The position numbers were made by a program, and so were the translations under genes. Below the pieces are notes generated by a model. The model did not search any database, had not been told where the DNA came from, and saw only the letters and a list, made by a program, of their open reading frames with translations. This document shows positions 1 to 11,232 of a DNA stretch of 64,000 nt, piece after piece (positions within the stretch are counted from its first letter, which is position 1; every line of letters starts with the position of its first letter). The DNA is from Leptospira kanakyensis. Its GTDB lineage: Bacteria > Spirochaetota > Leptospiria > Leptospirales > Leptospiraceae. The stretch lies in assembly GCF_004769235.1 (NCBI RefSeq), contig NZ_RQFG01000005.1, positions 310,001 through 374,000 on the forward strand. Reading direction: 5' to 3'.

Positions 1-1501
1 CACCAGGAACGTTGGAAACCATTCCCACAATGTCAGAGTCTTTACTTAATTTGAAGTCTTTTGTTCTTTCTGGTAATATGAAATTAGAACCAAACACAAT
101 GTAGTCGGAGCGTGTTTCTGAATCTAAAACTAAAAAGGAGAATTGTTTTACACCAAGTTTGGTTTTGATATTTTCTATAAGTAAATCATAGGCTTCATCC
201 ATTTTACGGACACGAGCAAAATCACGGGCAAATCGTAATACAGATTCATTAATTTCAATCACTTCTTTAGCTTGGACTAAATCGTCATTGATCGATTCAA
301 ATTCGGATACTCTTTCAAAAACCGAACCTGCAATATCACCTACGATTTTTGCAAATTCTAAATCGTCGGTAATGTATTCTTCACCGTTAATTAATTTTCC
401 AAGGGAAATCACACCAAAACATTTTTCGCCATGACGGATAGGCACTAAAATTTCAGAACCCATTTCAGTGAGTAACTTAAACTCTCTATCCGGCAAACGA
501 GAGGACTTAAATTCTCCTGCATAAATGACTGTTTCTGAATCAGAAATCCGTGAATAGATTTCGTCATTCGGGGAAAGATACCAAGAATCTTTTGATTGAA
601 CCCCTTGTGCAGTCACTGCCTCCCATTTAGGATTTTTGGGATTCGTAGAAGTGAGAACCACAACTGAGTTACAACCCACTTGACCAATCAAACTATAAAC
701 TAAGTTATCAAAATAATCTGAAAACTCTTTGGAGGAAGCTATTTCTTTAGTGATTTCAAAAATGGCCTGGTAGTTTTCTATACGTTTTTTGGAAGCCAAA
801 TGATACGACATTGGTGCTGTACCAAAATCAGATTCATCATCAAACAATACATCTTCTCCAATCGGAGCTGGATCATCTTTGGCAGGCCTTAAGGGTTGTT
901 TGGCGGCTTCTTTTTTAGCGTCGTTTTCCCACTCATCAAATATATTTACTTCCGGGAGAGGGGCATCGGGCTCAGAAATTTCATCGTGATAATCTCGATC
1001 AATCAGATCATCACCTAGCCCTGGTTCTTCGAAATTTGGTATTGGGGTTTCAGGTTCTGGTTCTGGTTTGATATCTAATTCAGGCTCAGGTTCTATTTCG
1101 GAATCCGCATCTTCATCAGCAATTGGTTCGTAATCACCAAGTCCCTCTTCTAGATCATTTTCCAATTGTGGTAACGGATCTTCGTCCCATGTATCATCAC
1201 CTAACTCACCAAAGTCTGCATCCGTCAACTCAGGAATGTCACTGAGGTCAAACTCCTCTTCTCCATCGGGACTAGGGAGGTCGCCAATTTCAGTAGCCAG
1301 TGAATCTGAAAAACTATCGTCTAACCAATCGGAGTCGGTATCCGAAACAGGGACAGACTCTTTTTCTTGAACTAAATTTTCCTCATGGAATTGTTCTGCT
1401 TTTTTTAATAAAGACGGTTTGCCTAAGTTAGGTGTAGAAGATTTTGAAGTCGAGGAACCCGAAGTTTTTTTAATTTCTTCGGCTCTGTCGAGAAGTCCCA
1501 C
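1..1501 (-). CDS. GAF-domain protein with acidic N-terminal half (3' end outside window)
   Basis: The gene begins with GTG at 1501, one base after the stop of the upstream acidic protein, so the two are almost certainly co-translated. About 500 codons are visible and the gene runs off the left edge. Residues 1 to about 260 are acidic and low in complexity (Asp/Glu with Pro and Ser). A GAF-like sensor domain follows at roughly 275-420, reading SSKEFSDYFDNLVYSLIGQ, then EMGSEILVPIRHGEKCFGVI and SLGKLINGEEYITDDLEFAK. A linker and the beginning of what looks like a second GAF domain (RKMDEAYDLLIENIKTKLGV) reach the edge. GAF domains bind small molecules or mediate dimerisation; the ligand cannot be predicted. 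No output domain is visible inside the window, so a kinase, cyclase or phosphatase domain could lie beyond it. Confidence 0.75.
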   Translation of the reverse strand, partial: MGLLDRAEEIKKTSGSSTSKSSTPNLGKPSLLKKAEQFHEENLVQEKESVPVSDTDSDWLDDSFSDSLATEIGDLPSPDGEEEFDLSDIPELTDADFGELGDDTWDEDPLPQLENDLEEGLGDYEPIADEDADSEIEPEPELDIKPEPEPETPIPNFEEPGLGDDLIDRDYHDEISEPDAPLPEVNIFDEWENDAKKEAAKQPLRPAKDDPAPIGEDVLFDDESDFGTAPMSYHLASKKRIENYQAIFEITKEIASSKEFSDYFDNLVYSLIGQVGCNSVVVLTSTNPKNPKWEAVTAQGVQSKDSWYLSPNDEIYSRISDSETVIYAGEFKSSRLPDREFKLLTEMGSEILVPIRHGEKCFGVISLGKLINGEEYITDDLEFAKIVGDIAGSVFERVSEFESINDDLVQAKEVIEINESVLRFARDFARVRKMDEAYDLLIENIKTKLGVKQFSFLVLDSETRSDYIVFGSNFILPERTKDFKLSKDSDIVGMVSNVPG

Positions 1502-1502
1502 T

Positions 1503-3752
1503 TTATAACTCCAGTTCTTTCATCATTTTTTTGTATAACTCGAAGTATTGAGATTTCGAGAATTCGCGGATCACATCATCAGGAAGGTTACCAAGTAAAT
1601 TGTCTAAATATCCTAATACTTTTTTGCGTTCCCCAGCAGATAAGTTATCTCCACCTGCCTCCGCAAGTGCTTCTTCAGTAGCGGGTTTGGCTTCTGGTGC
1701 AGATACATCTGATTTACGAAGTTCTTCCAATGGAGAAAGTTTTCCTTCCATTGCATATTCGTCTAAATCAACTTCGTATTCTTCTGATTCGTCACTTGCA
1801 AGTGTAGGAGTTCTTGTTTCTTTCGGTAATTCAGGTGTTGATAAATCAAAACTATCATCAATCGCTGTGTCAGAACCAAAATCACCAAAGTCGGTTTCGG
1901 ATTCATGTTCAACTAAATCATCACCGCCGAATGACGCTAAATCAAAGTCAGCTGGTTCTTCTTGGCCAGTTTGTTCTGATAAAGAAACTTCTTCCTCTGG
2001 AAGGTCTGCAATGTCTTCTAATCCTTCCCCCGGAAGTTCCTCACCTAAAATTTCATCTAAACTTTCTGCAGATAGAGTGATGTCTTCACTTTCTTCCTCT
2101 TCTTCTGACGCAGTGATATTTTCTAGTTCCTCCATTGATAAAGCAATGGATTCATCTTCTTCATCCTCAGCCAGTAAGTCTGACTTTGGTGTTAGCTCTT
2201 CTTCATAAGGGAGAGGAGCTCGGTCTAAACTATCAACAAGTTCCTCTTCGGAATTTTCTTCTGCATCAGATGCAATGGATTCTAATTCTTCCATAGAAAG
2301 AGCGATAGGGCCTTCATCCTCTTCCTCGGAGGACTCAAATCCTTCCATTTGGCCTTCAAGACCTTCTTCTGAACTCTCTGGTTCTTCGAGATCCGATTCA
2401 GGTTCTCCTAAATCAAAATCAAAGTCATCACCGAGATCAGTATCTAATTCATGATTTTCTTCTACTTCAGAATCTTCGGTTTCTTCAACCGGATCACCAG
2501 CAATGATATTTCCAAGTTCGTCTGGGCTCAGTGTGATGGACTCATCTTCTAACTCTTCGTTAAGGATATCAGAAGTTGGTTCTTCGAATTCTTCTATGGC
2601 TTCGCCAGAAATATTTTCTAATTCTTCTAATGATAAGGTGAGAGGGCCTTCATCCTCTTCTTCTTCAGATGATAATGCAGTTTCTTCGTCTTCTGGTGTT
2701 CCGAAGTCACCACCTAACAGATCAAATCCGCCTTCTTCTTCATCGGTAAAACTTGGAAGGTCAGATCCTTCATCTGATGTTAAAAATTCTTCTTCTGAAC
2801 CAAGAGATTCTTCTAAACTCGCTTCGCCACCTGCACCTAAAATACTACCTAACTCTTCATCAGAAAGAGTGAGGTTTTCATCTTCTTTGTTTTTACCGAA
2901 AAGTTCTTCTTCTTCTGGATCCACAAGTGGTTGGAATCCTGCTTCCTCTTCTTCCTCATCACCAAGGCCTAAATCATCTTTAGGTATAAAAGAATCTTCT
3001 TCGTCGTGATCTGTTAAATCAAATTGTGGTTTACCCTCTTCATCAAAAGCGAGGTTTGTATCAATCTCTGAATCATCTAAATCTAAATCCAGATCAGAAT
3101 GTTCATCAATTAAATCATGTTCGTGTTCTTCCTCATCTTCGAAATGAGAACGTTCTGGTTCTCCAGAATGTTCTTCTTCTTCCAAAGTGCCGGCGATGTT
3201 TTCTAATTCTTCCATTGAAAGAGAAATTGGACCATCTTCCTCTTCTTCCAAATTTTGTTTGGATTTTTTGGAAGTTAGAATTCCATCTTCCCCGTTGAGG
3301 ATAGACTCGATTTCTTTATCAAGATCAATTAAATCATCATCGAACTCTAATTCAAGATCATCATCTTCGAGATCGTTTTGGTTATGAAATTGTTTTGGTT
3401 TTGAAGGAGTATTTTCTTTTTCAGATTCTTCTTCATAATCGGAAAAATCAGCATGAATGTCTTCATCATGTAAAATGGGGTCTTCTTCCCCAAGTAAGTT
3501 TAAATCTGAATCTAAGTCTATATCTAATAAATCATCATAAGAATCTGAGGAAGCGACCAAACCTGAGATGGAATCGTCTTCATCATCAAAAGCGGAAATA
3601 TCGTCTAGGTTTGGAGCTTCAATTCCAGGTGATACATCCAAATCATCATCACCCATATCAAAATCATCCAAATCCAAGGAAAACGAATCTTCATCGAGTA
3701 TAGGTTCGATGTTTTCTAGATCTTCGTTTTTATTCTGTTCTTGATCCGCCAT
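1503..3752 (-). CDS. Large acidic protein with seven LSxEELxxI motifs
   Basis: A 749-residue protein made mostly of Asp, Glu, Ser, Gly and Leu, predicted to be largely disordered and very acidic. A short motif of the form (I/L)(T/S/A)LSx(E/D)EL(E/G)(N/S)I recurs at about residues 176-186, 294-304, 371-381, 406-416, 482-492, 536-546 and 558-568, each preceded by an acidic run. A distinct, probably folded C-terminal segment (about 703-749, LSAGERKKVLGYLDNLLGNL onward) ends the protein and is the only part with normal composition. There is no signal peptide or membrane segment, so it should be cytoplasmic. It lies 9 bp downstream of the SLBB-like gene and one base upstream of the GAF gene. I recognise no named family; a scaffold presenting repeated linear motifs is an inference. 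The motif resembles the N-terminal peptide of the flagellar switch protein FliM. Confidence 0.85.
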   Translation of the reverse strand: MADQEQNKNEDLENIEPILDEDSFSLDLDDFDMGDDDLDVSPGIEAPNLDDISAFDDEDDSISGLVASSDSYDDLLDIDLDSDLNLLGEEDPILHDEDIHADFSDYEEESEKENTPSKPKQFHNQNDLEDDDLELEFDDDLIDLDKEIESILNGEDGILTSKKSKQNLEEEEDGPISLSMEELENIAGTLEEEEHSGEPERSHFEDEEEHEHDLIDEHSDLDLDLDDSEIDTNLAFDEEGKPQFDLTDHDEEDSFIPKDDLGLGDEEEEEAGFQPLVDPEEEELFGKNKEDENLTLSDEELGSILGAGGEASLEESLGSEEEFLTSDEGSDLPSFTDEEEGGFDLLGGDFGTPEDEETALSSEEEEDEGPLTLSLEELENISGEAIEEFEEPTSDILNEELEDESITLSPDELGNIIAGDPVEETEDSEVEENHELDTDLGDDFDFDLGEPESDLEEPESSEEGLEGQMEGFESSEEEDEGPIALSMEELESIASDAEENSEEELVDSLDRAPLPYEEELTPKSDLLAEDEEDESIALSMEELENITASEEEEESEDITLSAESLDEILGEELPGEGLEDIADLPEEEVSLSEQTGQEEPADFDLASFGGDDLVEHESETDFGDFGSDTAIDDSFDLSTPELPKETRTPTLASDESEEYEVDLDEYAMEGKLSPLEELRKSDVSAPEAKPATEEALAEAGGDNLSAGERKKVLGYLDNLLGNLPDDVIREFSKSQYFELYKKMMKELEL

Positions 3753-3761
3753 TCGCCTCGA

Positions 3762-4058
3762 TTACCGTTTTCCCAAATTTAGTATCTGGCCATCCTCTAA
3801 CGGCTGTTCCAAGATACTGTCCTCCGTTTTGATTTGCGTTCCGGGTATATATCCACCCGCCATTTCAACCAAATCCTTTCCGTTCGAACCTGCATCCAAT
3901 GTATAAAATCCAGGATTCACTACTGATCCTTCAATTTTAACACGAACCGGTTTTTCAGAATAGATTCTTTTTCGCAAATCAGGGTTTTCCTTTAAGTAAT
4001 AGAATCCGGCAAATAGTATCGTTACCAATACGGAACGTCGAATCCAATCTATAGCCAA
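3762..4058 (-). CDS. Small membrane-anchored SLBB/ComEA-like protein
   Basis: A 98-residue protein with one N-terminal hydrophobic segment (about 8-23) followed by a beta-grasp SLBB-like region at 38-98. The visible hallmarks are VKIEGSVVNPGFYTLDAGS, the helix DLVEMAGGYIPG and the closing LEDGQILNLG, the pattern found in ComEA N-termini and polysaccharide-export proteins. The topology suggests a periplasm-facing domain held by a single anchor. It follows atpC by 47 bp on the same strand and may be read through from the atp operon, since I see no convincing terminator between them. The ligand and partner are unknown. It lacks the helix-hairpin-helix DNA-binding part of true ComEA, so a role in DNA uptake is not supported. 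Confidence 0.7.
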   Translation of the reverse strand: MAIDWIRRSVLVTILFAGFYYLKENPDLRKRIYSEKPVRVKIEGSVVNPGFYTLDAGSNGKDLVEMAGGYIPGTQIKTEDSILEQPLEDGQILNLGKR

Positions 4059-4105
4059 AGGAAATCCCCCTCTGGTTTATTTTCGGCAAGAAGGGGGGAA
4101 AAAAA

Positions 4106-4486
4106 TTAACGTTCGTGCAGTAAAATGCGAACTTTTGCTTTCTTTAGTAGAATTTCTTTGTCTTTGGAAAGTGGAAGGGCTTCCGCTTCCTCGAGGAGTT
4201 CCACAGCGTGGTCATGAGACAAATCGTCTTCAGAATCCCCACCTTCGGTGAGCACTCTGATTTGGTCATTTCTCACTTCACAGAATCCCCCATCAATGGC
4301 GATTCGGAATTCTTTTCCGGCAGTATGCAATTTGATCAGCCCAAAATCGAGTTGGGAGACTAGGGTCGCATGGCCTGGTAAAATTCCAAAATAACCCACA
4401 GAACCCGGCAGAATCACAGATTCTGCCTTGCCCTGGTAAAGGATTTTGTCAGGAGAGATGACTGTTAAAGTCAGTTCTTTACTCAT
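4106..4486 (-). CDS. atpC: F-type ATP synthase epsilon subunit
   Basis: Encodes the 126-residue epsilon subunit of the central stalk of F1, which couples gamma rotation to catalysis and can inhibit ATP hydrolysis. The N-terminal beta-sandwich is typical: LTVISPDKILYQGKAESVIL, the GYFGILPGHATLVSQL segment and the IDGGFCEVRNDQIRVL strand pair. The C-terminal part is a short helical hairpin (about 90-126). Length is normal for the family. It is the last atp gene, 5 bp downstream of atpD, and completes the usual atpBEFHAGDC order. Confidence 0.97.
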   Translation of the reverse strand: MSKELTLTVISPDKILYQGKAESVILPGSVGYFGILPGHATLVSQLDFGLIKLHTAGKEFRIAIDGGFCEVRNDQIRVLTEGGDSEDDLSHDHAVELLEEAEALPLSKDKEILLKKAKVRILLHER

Positions 4487-4491
4487 CCTGA

Positions 4492-5919
<1,428 letters not shown>

Positions 5920-6789
5920 TTAGGAGATGGCTTCCGCTCCCCCTACGATTTCTGAAATTTCCTGCGTAATTTTTGCCTGACGAACTCGGTTGTATCCGCG
6001 AGTCAGAAGTTTGATCATCTCACCAGCAGCATCCGTAGCCGCTTTCATCGCCACTCTTCGTGCAATGTGTTCGGAAGCTACTGACTCTAAAATGATTTTA
6101 ACAAAAGTTGTTTTGATCACCATAGGGAGTAGGTTTTCCAAAATAGTTTTTGGATCCGGCTCATACAAAACCTCTGGGCCAGAAGATCCTTTGGAACTTG
6201 TATCTTCCATTGATAAAGGAAGAACTGTTGTGATCTCTGGTTTTTGAGTTGCTGCCGAGTAGTAATGAGTGGAAATAATTTCAACAGAATCTACCGATTC
6301 GTTTGCAAAACGTTCCATAAAATAAGAAGCAAGATCGTTCGCCTCTTTACTTCCTGCTTTGTCATCGATATTGGTATGTGTTGTTACCAACTCAACTTTT
6401 GCAAATTTAAAGAAGGCTATTGCTTTTTTTCCTGCTGCGTGAACTTCTACTTCCACACCTTTTGACTTCAACTCTTCGATACGGTTTTTTACCATACGAA
6501 GAAGGTTGGAGTTAAAACCACCGCATAACCCACGGTTTGCGGCAATTGCAAGGATAGCAACTTTACGGATTTTGTCCGGCTTCCTTAAGTAAGGGCTGTG
6601 GATGATCCCAGCAAGGCTAGACAAAGAAGATACTAACTCACGAGTTAAATCAGCGTATGGTTTCGCCGCGTTAACCTTGTTAGTCGCTTTTTTTGCCTTC
6701 GCCGTGGAGACCATCTCCATGGTTCGAGTGATTTTTCTCGTGTTTTTAACCGAGTTAATCCTCTTTTTTATCTCACGCGGTGTCGCCAA
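5920..6789 (-). CDS. atpG: F-type ATP synthase gamma subunit
   Basis: Encodes the 289-residue rotary shaft of F1. The N-terminal helix [20 protein letters not shown] and the C-terminal helix ending with [20 protein letters not shown] form the coiled coil inside the alpha-beta hexamer. The central [19 protein letters not shown] segment is the family's conserved Rossmann-like core. Length is normal. The gene lies 11 bp after atpA and 21 bp before atpD, on the same strand. Confidence 0.98.
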   Translation of the reverse strand: MATPREIKKRINSVKNTRKITRTMEMVSTAKAKKATNKVNAAKPYADLTRELVSSLSSLAGIIHSPYLRKPDKIRKVAILAIAANRGLCGGFNSNLLRMVKNRIEELKSKGVEVEVHAAGKKAIAFFKFAKVELVTTHTNIDDKAGSKEANDLASYFMERFANESVDSVEIISTHYYSAATQKPEITTVLPLSMEDTSSKGSSGPEVLYEPDPKTILENLLPMVIKTTFVKIILESVASEHIARRVAMKAATDAAGEMIKLLTRGYNRVRQAKITQEISEIVGGAEAIS

Positions 6790-6800
6790 GATCTTTCCCC

Positions 6801-8315
6801 TTAGTTATTCTTTGCTAGAAAATGTTCTACAATCGATTTGATTGTTTTTTGCAGAGCTGCTTCTTGTTTTACTTCTTTGGCAGTTCTAATTTCTTCCAAA
6901 ATTTCAGAGTGTTGTTCTCTCATCGTTTTCAAAAGGAAAGCTTCAAATTCTCTTACTTTTGCAGTAGGAACAGCATCCATAAATCCTTTTGTTACAGCGA
7001 AGATGGAAATCACTTGTTCTTCTACTGGAGATGGTGAGTTGTTTGGTTGTTTTAGAATTTCAAGAACTCGGTAACCACGATCAAGCTGAGCTTGAGTTAC
7101 TGGGTCAAGTTCTGTTCCTAACTGTGCAAACGCTTCCAAGTCACGGAACTGAGCCAAATCTGACTTGAGAGTTCCTGCTACTTTTTTCATCGCTTTGATT
7201 TGTGCCGCTGATCCAACCCGTGATACAGAAATCCCCACGTCCACCGCAGGGCGAAGGCCCGATGCAAATAGGTTGGACTGAAGGTAAATCTGACCATCAG
7301 TGATGGAGATTACGTTTGTAGGAATGTAAGCAGATACTTCCCCTTCTTGCGTTTCAATGATTGGAAGTGCTGTCATAGACCCACCACCGAATTTATCATC
7401 AAGTTTTGCTGCTCTTTCAAGGAGGCGAGAGTGAAGGTAGAATACGTCCCCAGGATATGCTTCACGACCTGGTGGGCGGCGAAGTAAGAGTGACATTTGT
7501 CTGTAAGCTACGGCTTGTTTCGAAAGGTCATCATACACAACGAGTGTTGCTTTTCCTTCTTCATACATAAAGTATTCAGCCATAGTCGCACCAGAGTAAG
7601 GTGCAATGTATAACATGGGAGCAGGTTCTGATGCGTTTGCAGATACGATGATCGTATACTCAAGAGCACCTTTTTCGCGTAACATTTCGATGGTGGAAGC
7701 AACAGTAGATGCTTTTTGTCCAATCGCTACATAAACGCAGATCACACCTTTACCTTTTTGGTTGATGATGGTGTCGATCGCGATGGAAGTTTTTCCTGTT
7801 CCGCGGTCACCGATGATGAGCTCTCTTTGTCCACGTCCAATTGGGATCATTGCATCGATTGCTTTGATACCAGTTTGCATTGGTTCATGAACTGATTTTC
7901 TCATCGCAATCCCTGGAGCTGGAGACTCAACAGGTCTTGATTTTTTAGCGTTCAGTGGTCCTTTTCCGTCGATCACTTCCCCGAGTGGGTTAAGAACTCG
8001 ACCGAGAAGTTCTGGTCCTACTGGAACTTCGAAGATCTTTCCTACACGTTTAACGGAAAAACCTTCTTCAATTTTAATATAATCACCGAAGATTACAACC
8101 CCAACGGAGTTTTCTTCTAAGTTGAAGGCTTGTCCTCGAACACCGTTTTGGAATTCAACAAGCTCTCCAGACATTACGTTAGTGAGTCCGTAAACTCTCG
8201 CAATCCCGTCCCCTACTTCGAGAACTGTTCCGACTTCTTCAACTTGAAGGTCTTTTTTGAAGTTTTTAATTTCTTGTTTTAGTACCGACGTTACTTCGTC
8301 TGTTTTAATTTTCAT
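6801..8315 (-). CDS. atpA: F-type ATP synthase alpha subunit
   Basis: Encodes the 504-residue non-catalytic nucleotide-binding alpha subunit of F1. The Walker A motif [18 protein letters not shown] is at about 169-186, the catalytic-site arginine is carried by the [19 protein letters not shown] segment, and the N-terminal beta-barrel includes [20 protein letters not shown]. Its start overlaps the atpH stop by 4 bp, which suggests translational coupling. All features are standard. Confidence 0.99.
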   Translation of the reverse strand: MKIKTDEVTSVLKQEIKNFKKDLQVEEVGTVLEVGDGIARVYGLTNVMSGELVEFQNGVRGQAFNLEENSVGVVIFGDYIKIEEGFSVKRVGKIFEVPVGPELLGRVLNPLGEVIDGKGPLNAKKSRPVESPAPGIAMRKSVHEPMQTGIKAIDAMIPIGRGQRELIIGDRGTGKTSIAIDTIINQKGKGVICVYVAIGQKASTVASTIEMLREKGALEYTIIVSANASEPAPMLYIAPYSGATMAEYFMYEEGKATLVVYDDLSKQAVAYRQMSLLLRRPPGREAYPGDVFYLHSRLLERAAKLDDKFGGGSMTALPIIETQEGEVSAYIPTNVISITDGQIYLQSNLFASGLRPAVDVGISVSRVGSAAQIKAMKKVAGTLKSDLAQFRDLEAFAQLGTELDPVTQAQLDRGYRVLEILKQPNNSPSPVEEQVISIFAVTKGFMDAVPTAKVREFEAFLLKTMREQHSEILEEIRTAKEVKQEAALQKTIKSIVEHFLAKNN

Positions 8316-8875
8316 TCAAATGCTCCGACTGGGATTTTCTTTTGGAGGAGAGCCTCGCGAGTTCCGGCAAGTTTTGCACGGATCGAGGCATCGATTAAAA
8401 AGTCGTCTATAAAGATTTTGAATCCACCAATAAGGGTTGGATCCGTTTGTTCTGTAACACGTAATTCGCGTTCGAACTTGGAAGAGATAGACTTGGTGAT
8501 TCGATCTACGGCTTCTTTGCCAAGAGAATCTTTGGAAACAATGCGAAGAGAACTACGATTTTTAAGTCGATCCACTCCTGTTCTATAATCTTCCAAAATA
8601 TCCTTGAGGAATAGAAATCGATTCTTACGAACCACAAGTGTAATGAAGTTGGCAACGATTTCCGATGCCTTCCCTTGAACTGACTTTTCAGCAGTTCGTT
8701 CTTTCTCAGAAGGATCAACTAATGGAGAAAGGAAATAATGGCGGATTGAGTCATCGGAAAAGAAAACATCAACCAAAGCTGACAGTTCCTCTTCTGTTGA
8801 CTCAAGTGAGTTAGCTTCCTGAGCTAACTCCAAAAGTGCCGTTGCGTAAACCTTTGAAATTTGGTTCAGACTCAT
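8312..8875 (-). CDS. atpH: F-type ATP synthase delta subunit
   Basis: Encodes the 187-residue delta subunit, the clamp between the top of the alpha-beta hexamer and the b-subunit stator. The N-terminal helical bundle ([20 protein letters not shown]) and the C-terminal motif [20 protein letters not shown] are diagnostic. Its start overlaps the atpF stop by 4 bp and its stop overlaps the atpA start by 4 bp. Length is normal. Confidence 0.96.
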   Translation of the reverse strand: MSLNQISKVYATALLELAQEANSLESTEEELSALVDVFFSDDSIRHYFLSPLVDPSEKERTAEKSVQGKASEIVANFITLVVRKNRFLFLKDILEDYRTGVDRLKNRSSLRIVSKDSLGKEAVDRITKSISSKFERELRVTEQTDPTLIGGFKIFIDDFLIDASIRAKLAGTREALLQKKIPVGAFE

Positions 8876-9396
8876 TTTATTTTAAGTTTATCGAGTTTTG
8901 CGATCTCTTTTTCGACAAAGGAAGCATAGTCTTCCTTCTTCAATTGTTTCTCCAAGATCTCACTCGCGATGAGAACGGACATTTCCACAATTTGGTTTTG
9001 CACTTCAGATAAAGCTCTGCTTTTCGCTAAATCAATTTCGCGAATTGCGCTGTCTTTAATGCCTTTCACTTCGTTGTGTGCTTCTTCCGTCAATTTTGTG
9101 CGGAGAGCAACTGCATCTTTTTTAGCTTCATCTACAATTTTATGAGCTTCTTCCGTCGCTTTGAAGAGTTGGTCTTTGTATTCTTTTAAAGACTTTTCTG
9201 CTTCTACTCGAAGGGTTTCTGCTTTGTTGATATCGCCTTGGATGCCGGAAGCACGTTCTTCGAGAGCATGAAGGATCTTGTCCCATGCAAATTTTTTAAG
9301 AACGAAGACAACAACTGAGAAAGTGACCAGGGTCCAGATGACCAGACCCGGATTGACTTTCAGCAAATTGAAGCCGGAAGCCGCAAGGATAACCAA
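8872..9396 (-). CDS. atpF: F-type ATP synthase b subunit
   Basis: Encodes the 174-residue b subunit of Fo, forming the peripheral stalk. A single N-terminal membrane helix (about 15-36, PGLVIWTLVTFSVVVFVLKK) is followed by a long charged amphipathic helix to the C-terminus, with the family segment KFAWDKILHALEERASGI at the membrane exit. Only one b gene is present, so the stalk is presumably a homodimer. It begins 2 bp after atpE. Confidence 0.97.
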   Translation of the reverse strand: MVILAASGFNLLKVNPGLVIWTLVTFSVVVFVLKKFAWDKILHALEERASGIQGDINKAETLRVEAEKSLKEYKDQLFKATEEAHKIVDEAKKDAVALRTKLTEEAHNEVKGIKDSAIREIDLAKSRALSEVQNQIVEMSVLIASEILEKQLKKEDYASFVEKEIAKLDKLKIK

Positions 9397-9398
9397 GA

Positions 9399-9683
9399 CT
9401 ATTGTCCTTGTTCTACTTTAGTGGCACCAGCACCAATTGTTTTGTCAATTGAGCCATTGAGTTTGAGCGCGATAAGAAGAGCGATTACCACTGCGAAAAG
9501 TGCTGCACCTTCAATCATACCTGCTGCTACGTAAAGAACGAGTTGGATCTTTCCCGCTGCTTCTGGTTGGCGGCTAATGCTTTCTGCCACTGATCCACCA
9601 ATTCTACCAATACCGATTCCTGCACCAAGTAATGCAAGTCCTGCTGCGAGTCCTACTGCGATGTATCCTAAACCGAATTCCAT
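9399..9683 (-). CDS. atpE: F-type ATP synthase c subunit
   Basis: Encodes the 94-residue proteolipid that forms the c-ring rotor of Fo. Two membrane helices flank the polar loop ESISRQPEAAGKIQ. The first helix is glycine/alanine-rich (GLALLGAGIGIGRIGG) and the second carries the ion-binding glutamate in AAGMIEGAALFAVVIALL. The residue after that glutamate is Gly, not the Ser/Thr of the Na+ signature, so a proton-driven ring is the simpler reading. The C-terminal tail is slightly longer than in many c subunits. Confidence 0.98.
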   Translation of the reverse strand: MEFGLGYIAVGLAAGLALLGAGIGIGRIGGSVAESISRQPEAAGKIQLVLYVAAGMIEGAALFAVVIALLIALKLNGSIDKTIGAGATKVEQGQ

Positions 9684-9731
9684 TGTTTTCGTTTCACTCC
9701 TGTGTGTTTTATAATATAAATAAAACCAATG

Positions 9732-10790
9732 TTAATGTCTATGCATCACAGTTCCGATGAACACGGTTGTGAGCAGTGAGAAAATGAACGCTTGTAAAAA
9801 GGCTACAAGTAGTTCTAAAAAGTAAATGAGCACCGAACTGAGAACAGATACAGGTGCGATGAGCCAACTTTCGCTCATAAAAATAAACCCAAGTAACGCA
9901 AGGATCATTACGTGTCCCGCAGTCATGTTGGCAAGTAACCTCATGGTTAATGCAAAAGAACGAGCAATATGAGTTACAATAAACTCTAAGGCCCACATCA
10001 GCGGCCAAAGTGGGAGCGGCACTCCCTTAGGAACGGCATGTGCTACGAAGGAAATCCCTTGGTAGGAGAAAGCTGTTCCGTAGATTGTCAGTAGTGTAAT
10101 GGATGCGAGAGAGAGTGTGACACTGATGTCACCAGTAGGTGTGATCCCTGACCAAATTTCTCCGAAAGTATGGAGAGAATGCGGAGTGTGATCCACTGCC
10201 CCGACTGCAACAAGTGCATCAGATGCGGCAACTGTTAATTCCCCGATTGATGGAATGAGGCCAAACAAGTTACAGAAAAGGATAAAGAAAAACAAAGAAA
10301 AGATGTAATGGTAGTAAGAATGGCCGTGGTGGTCAAGAGATGCATCCACAACATTTTCTTTTAAGTAACTAACAAAAGCCTCTACACCCGATGTGAATTT
10401 GTTATGAACTTTTTTAGGGTTTTTTGAAATCAAATTGGCTGCAGGGATAAAAACGAGGAACAAAAAGAAACAAGCAATCCACATCATGGTCACTCGTTTT
10501 GTAATGTGGAGGTCAAGTCCACCTACATAATGGTATTTTACGCCGTCATGGTTCACGAAAACATCGTGGTTTTCGGCATCAAAACCAGGTTGTCCTTCTG
10601 TAACAATCGTACCACCAAAGTTGAGAGGGAAGATAGGAGCATCACCCAAGTGGTGTGCCATGACTTCACTGAAATCGAAGCCCTCTTCAGAGCCGTGCCC
10701 TTCCGAATCGTTTGCAAAAACATTCGTAAAACTAAGGGAAAAAACTAATAAAAATGATAAAAAAAACCGATATTTAGACTTATTTTCCAC
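9732..10790 (-). CDS. atpB: F-type ATP synthase a subunit
   Basis: Encodes the stator channel protein of Fo. The conserved arginine essential for proton transfer is in LTMRLLANMTAGH, followed by a hydrophobic helix and a C-terminal FIFSLLTTVFIGT helix. The N-terminus carries an extra signal-like helix (KYRFFLSFLLVFSLSFTNVF) and a His/Asp/Glu-rich periplasmic stretch before the first core helix. I place the start at the GTG at 10790 (352 residues) because it gives a compact signal sequence and overlaps atpI by 11 bp only; a TTG at 10838 would give 368 residues. Neither has a strong ribosome binding site. Function is certain, start is not. Confidence 0.95.
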   Translation of the reverse strand: MENKSKYRFFLSFLLVFSLSFTNVFANDSEGHGSEEGFDFSEVMAHHLGDAPIFPLNFGGTIVTEGQPGFDAENHDVFVNHDGVKYHYVGGLDLHITKRVTMMWIACFFLFLVFIPAANLISKNPKKVHNKFTSGVEAFVSYLKENVVDASLDHHGHSYYHYIFSLFFFILFCNLFGLIPSIGELTVAASDALVAVGAVDHTPHSLHTFGEIWSGITPTGDISVTLSLASITLLTIYGTAFSYQGISFVAHAVPKGVPLPLWPLMWALEFIVTHIARSFALTMRLLANMTAGHVMILALLGFIFMSESWLIAPVSVLSSVLIYFLELLVAFLQAFIFSLLTTVFIGTVMHRH

Positions 10791-11160
10791 TGAAATAGCT
10801 CGCAAATACAAGGAAAAGAAGGTGGACGAAATAGGCAATTAAAAATCCAGAAGTTGCCTCAAAAGGGTACTCTAAGACCTGTAAAGCAGTCAAAATGCCC
10901 AGATTTAGAAAAAAGGAGAGAAATACGGTAAAAAAGGGGAACCCAGACTCAGACAATGCCGGAATTTTTCTAGGAAGGAAGCGAAGTTGCAAGATGGCCA
11001 TTTGGATGGCAAAGGACATGGCACCACCGAAATAGAAAATCAAACGGTATCCATCCGCCACCAAACCAGCAGTTAGCGGAAGACTTAGAATGAATATAAG
11101 AAATAAGTAACTGAAATAATGAAGATGGAACCTTTTGAGATTGATGGTATTTAGATCCAT
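10780..11160 (-). CDS. AtpI-like membrane protein at head of atp operon
   Basis: A hydrophobic protein of about 126 residues if read from the ATG at 11160 (MDLNTINLKRFHLHYFSYLF). Upstream in-frame codons would add a Pro-rich stretch unlike a membrane protein and run into the GC-rich repeat, so I prefer the inner ATG. Four hydrophobic segments are visible, at about 14-30, 38-55, 72-90 and 103-122. Its position directly before atpB and its size and topology match the AtpI class, which assists c-ring assembly or Mg2+ supply. Sequence support for the family is weak, so the assignment rests mainly on context. Confidence 0.7.
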   Translation of the reverse strand: MDLNTINLKRFHLHYFSYLFLIFILSLPLTAGLVADGYRLIFYFGGAMSFAIQMAILQLRFLPRKIPALSESGFPFFTVFLSFFLNLGILTALQVLEYPFEATSGFLIAYFVHLLFLVFASYFSGK

Positions 11161-11232
11161 TGGTTCAAGATGGGAGGTTGGGGATTTGTGGGCAAGTAGG
11201 AATGGGGGTGTTTGGGGGATCGGAAGGTAGAG

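Noticed and set aside
1600..3703. Several open frames on the plus strand over the acidic gene (Ser- or Leu/Asn-rich)
   Set aside because: They are antisense to the Glu/Asp-rich codons of the minus-strand protein, have biased composition and no ribosome binding sites.
4059..4105. Possible terminator after atpC from C- and G-runs
   Set aside because: The stem is only six base pairs with a loop of about 20 and there is no T-run in the transcription direction.
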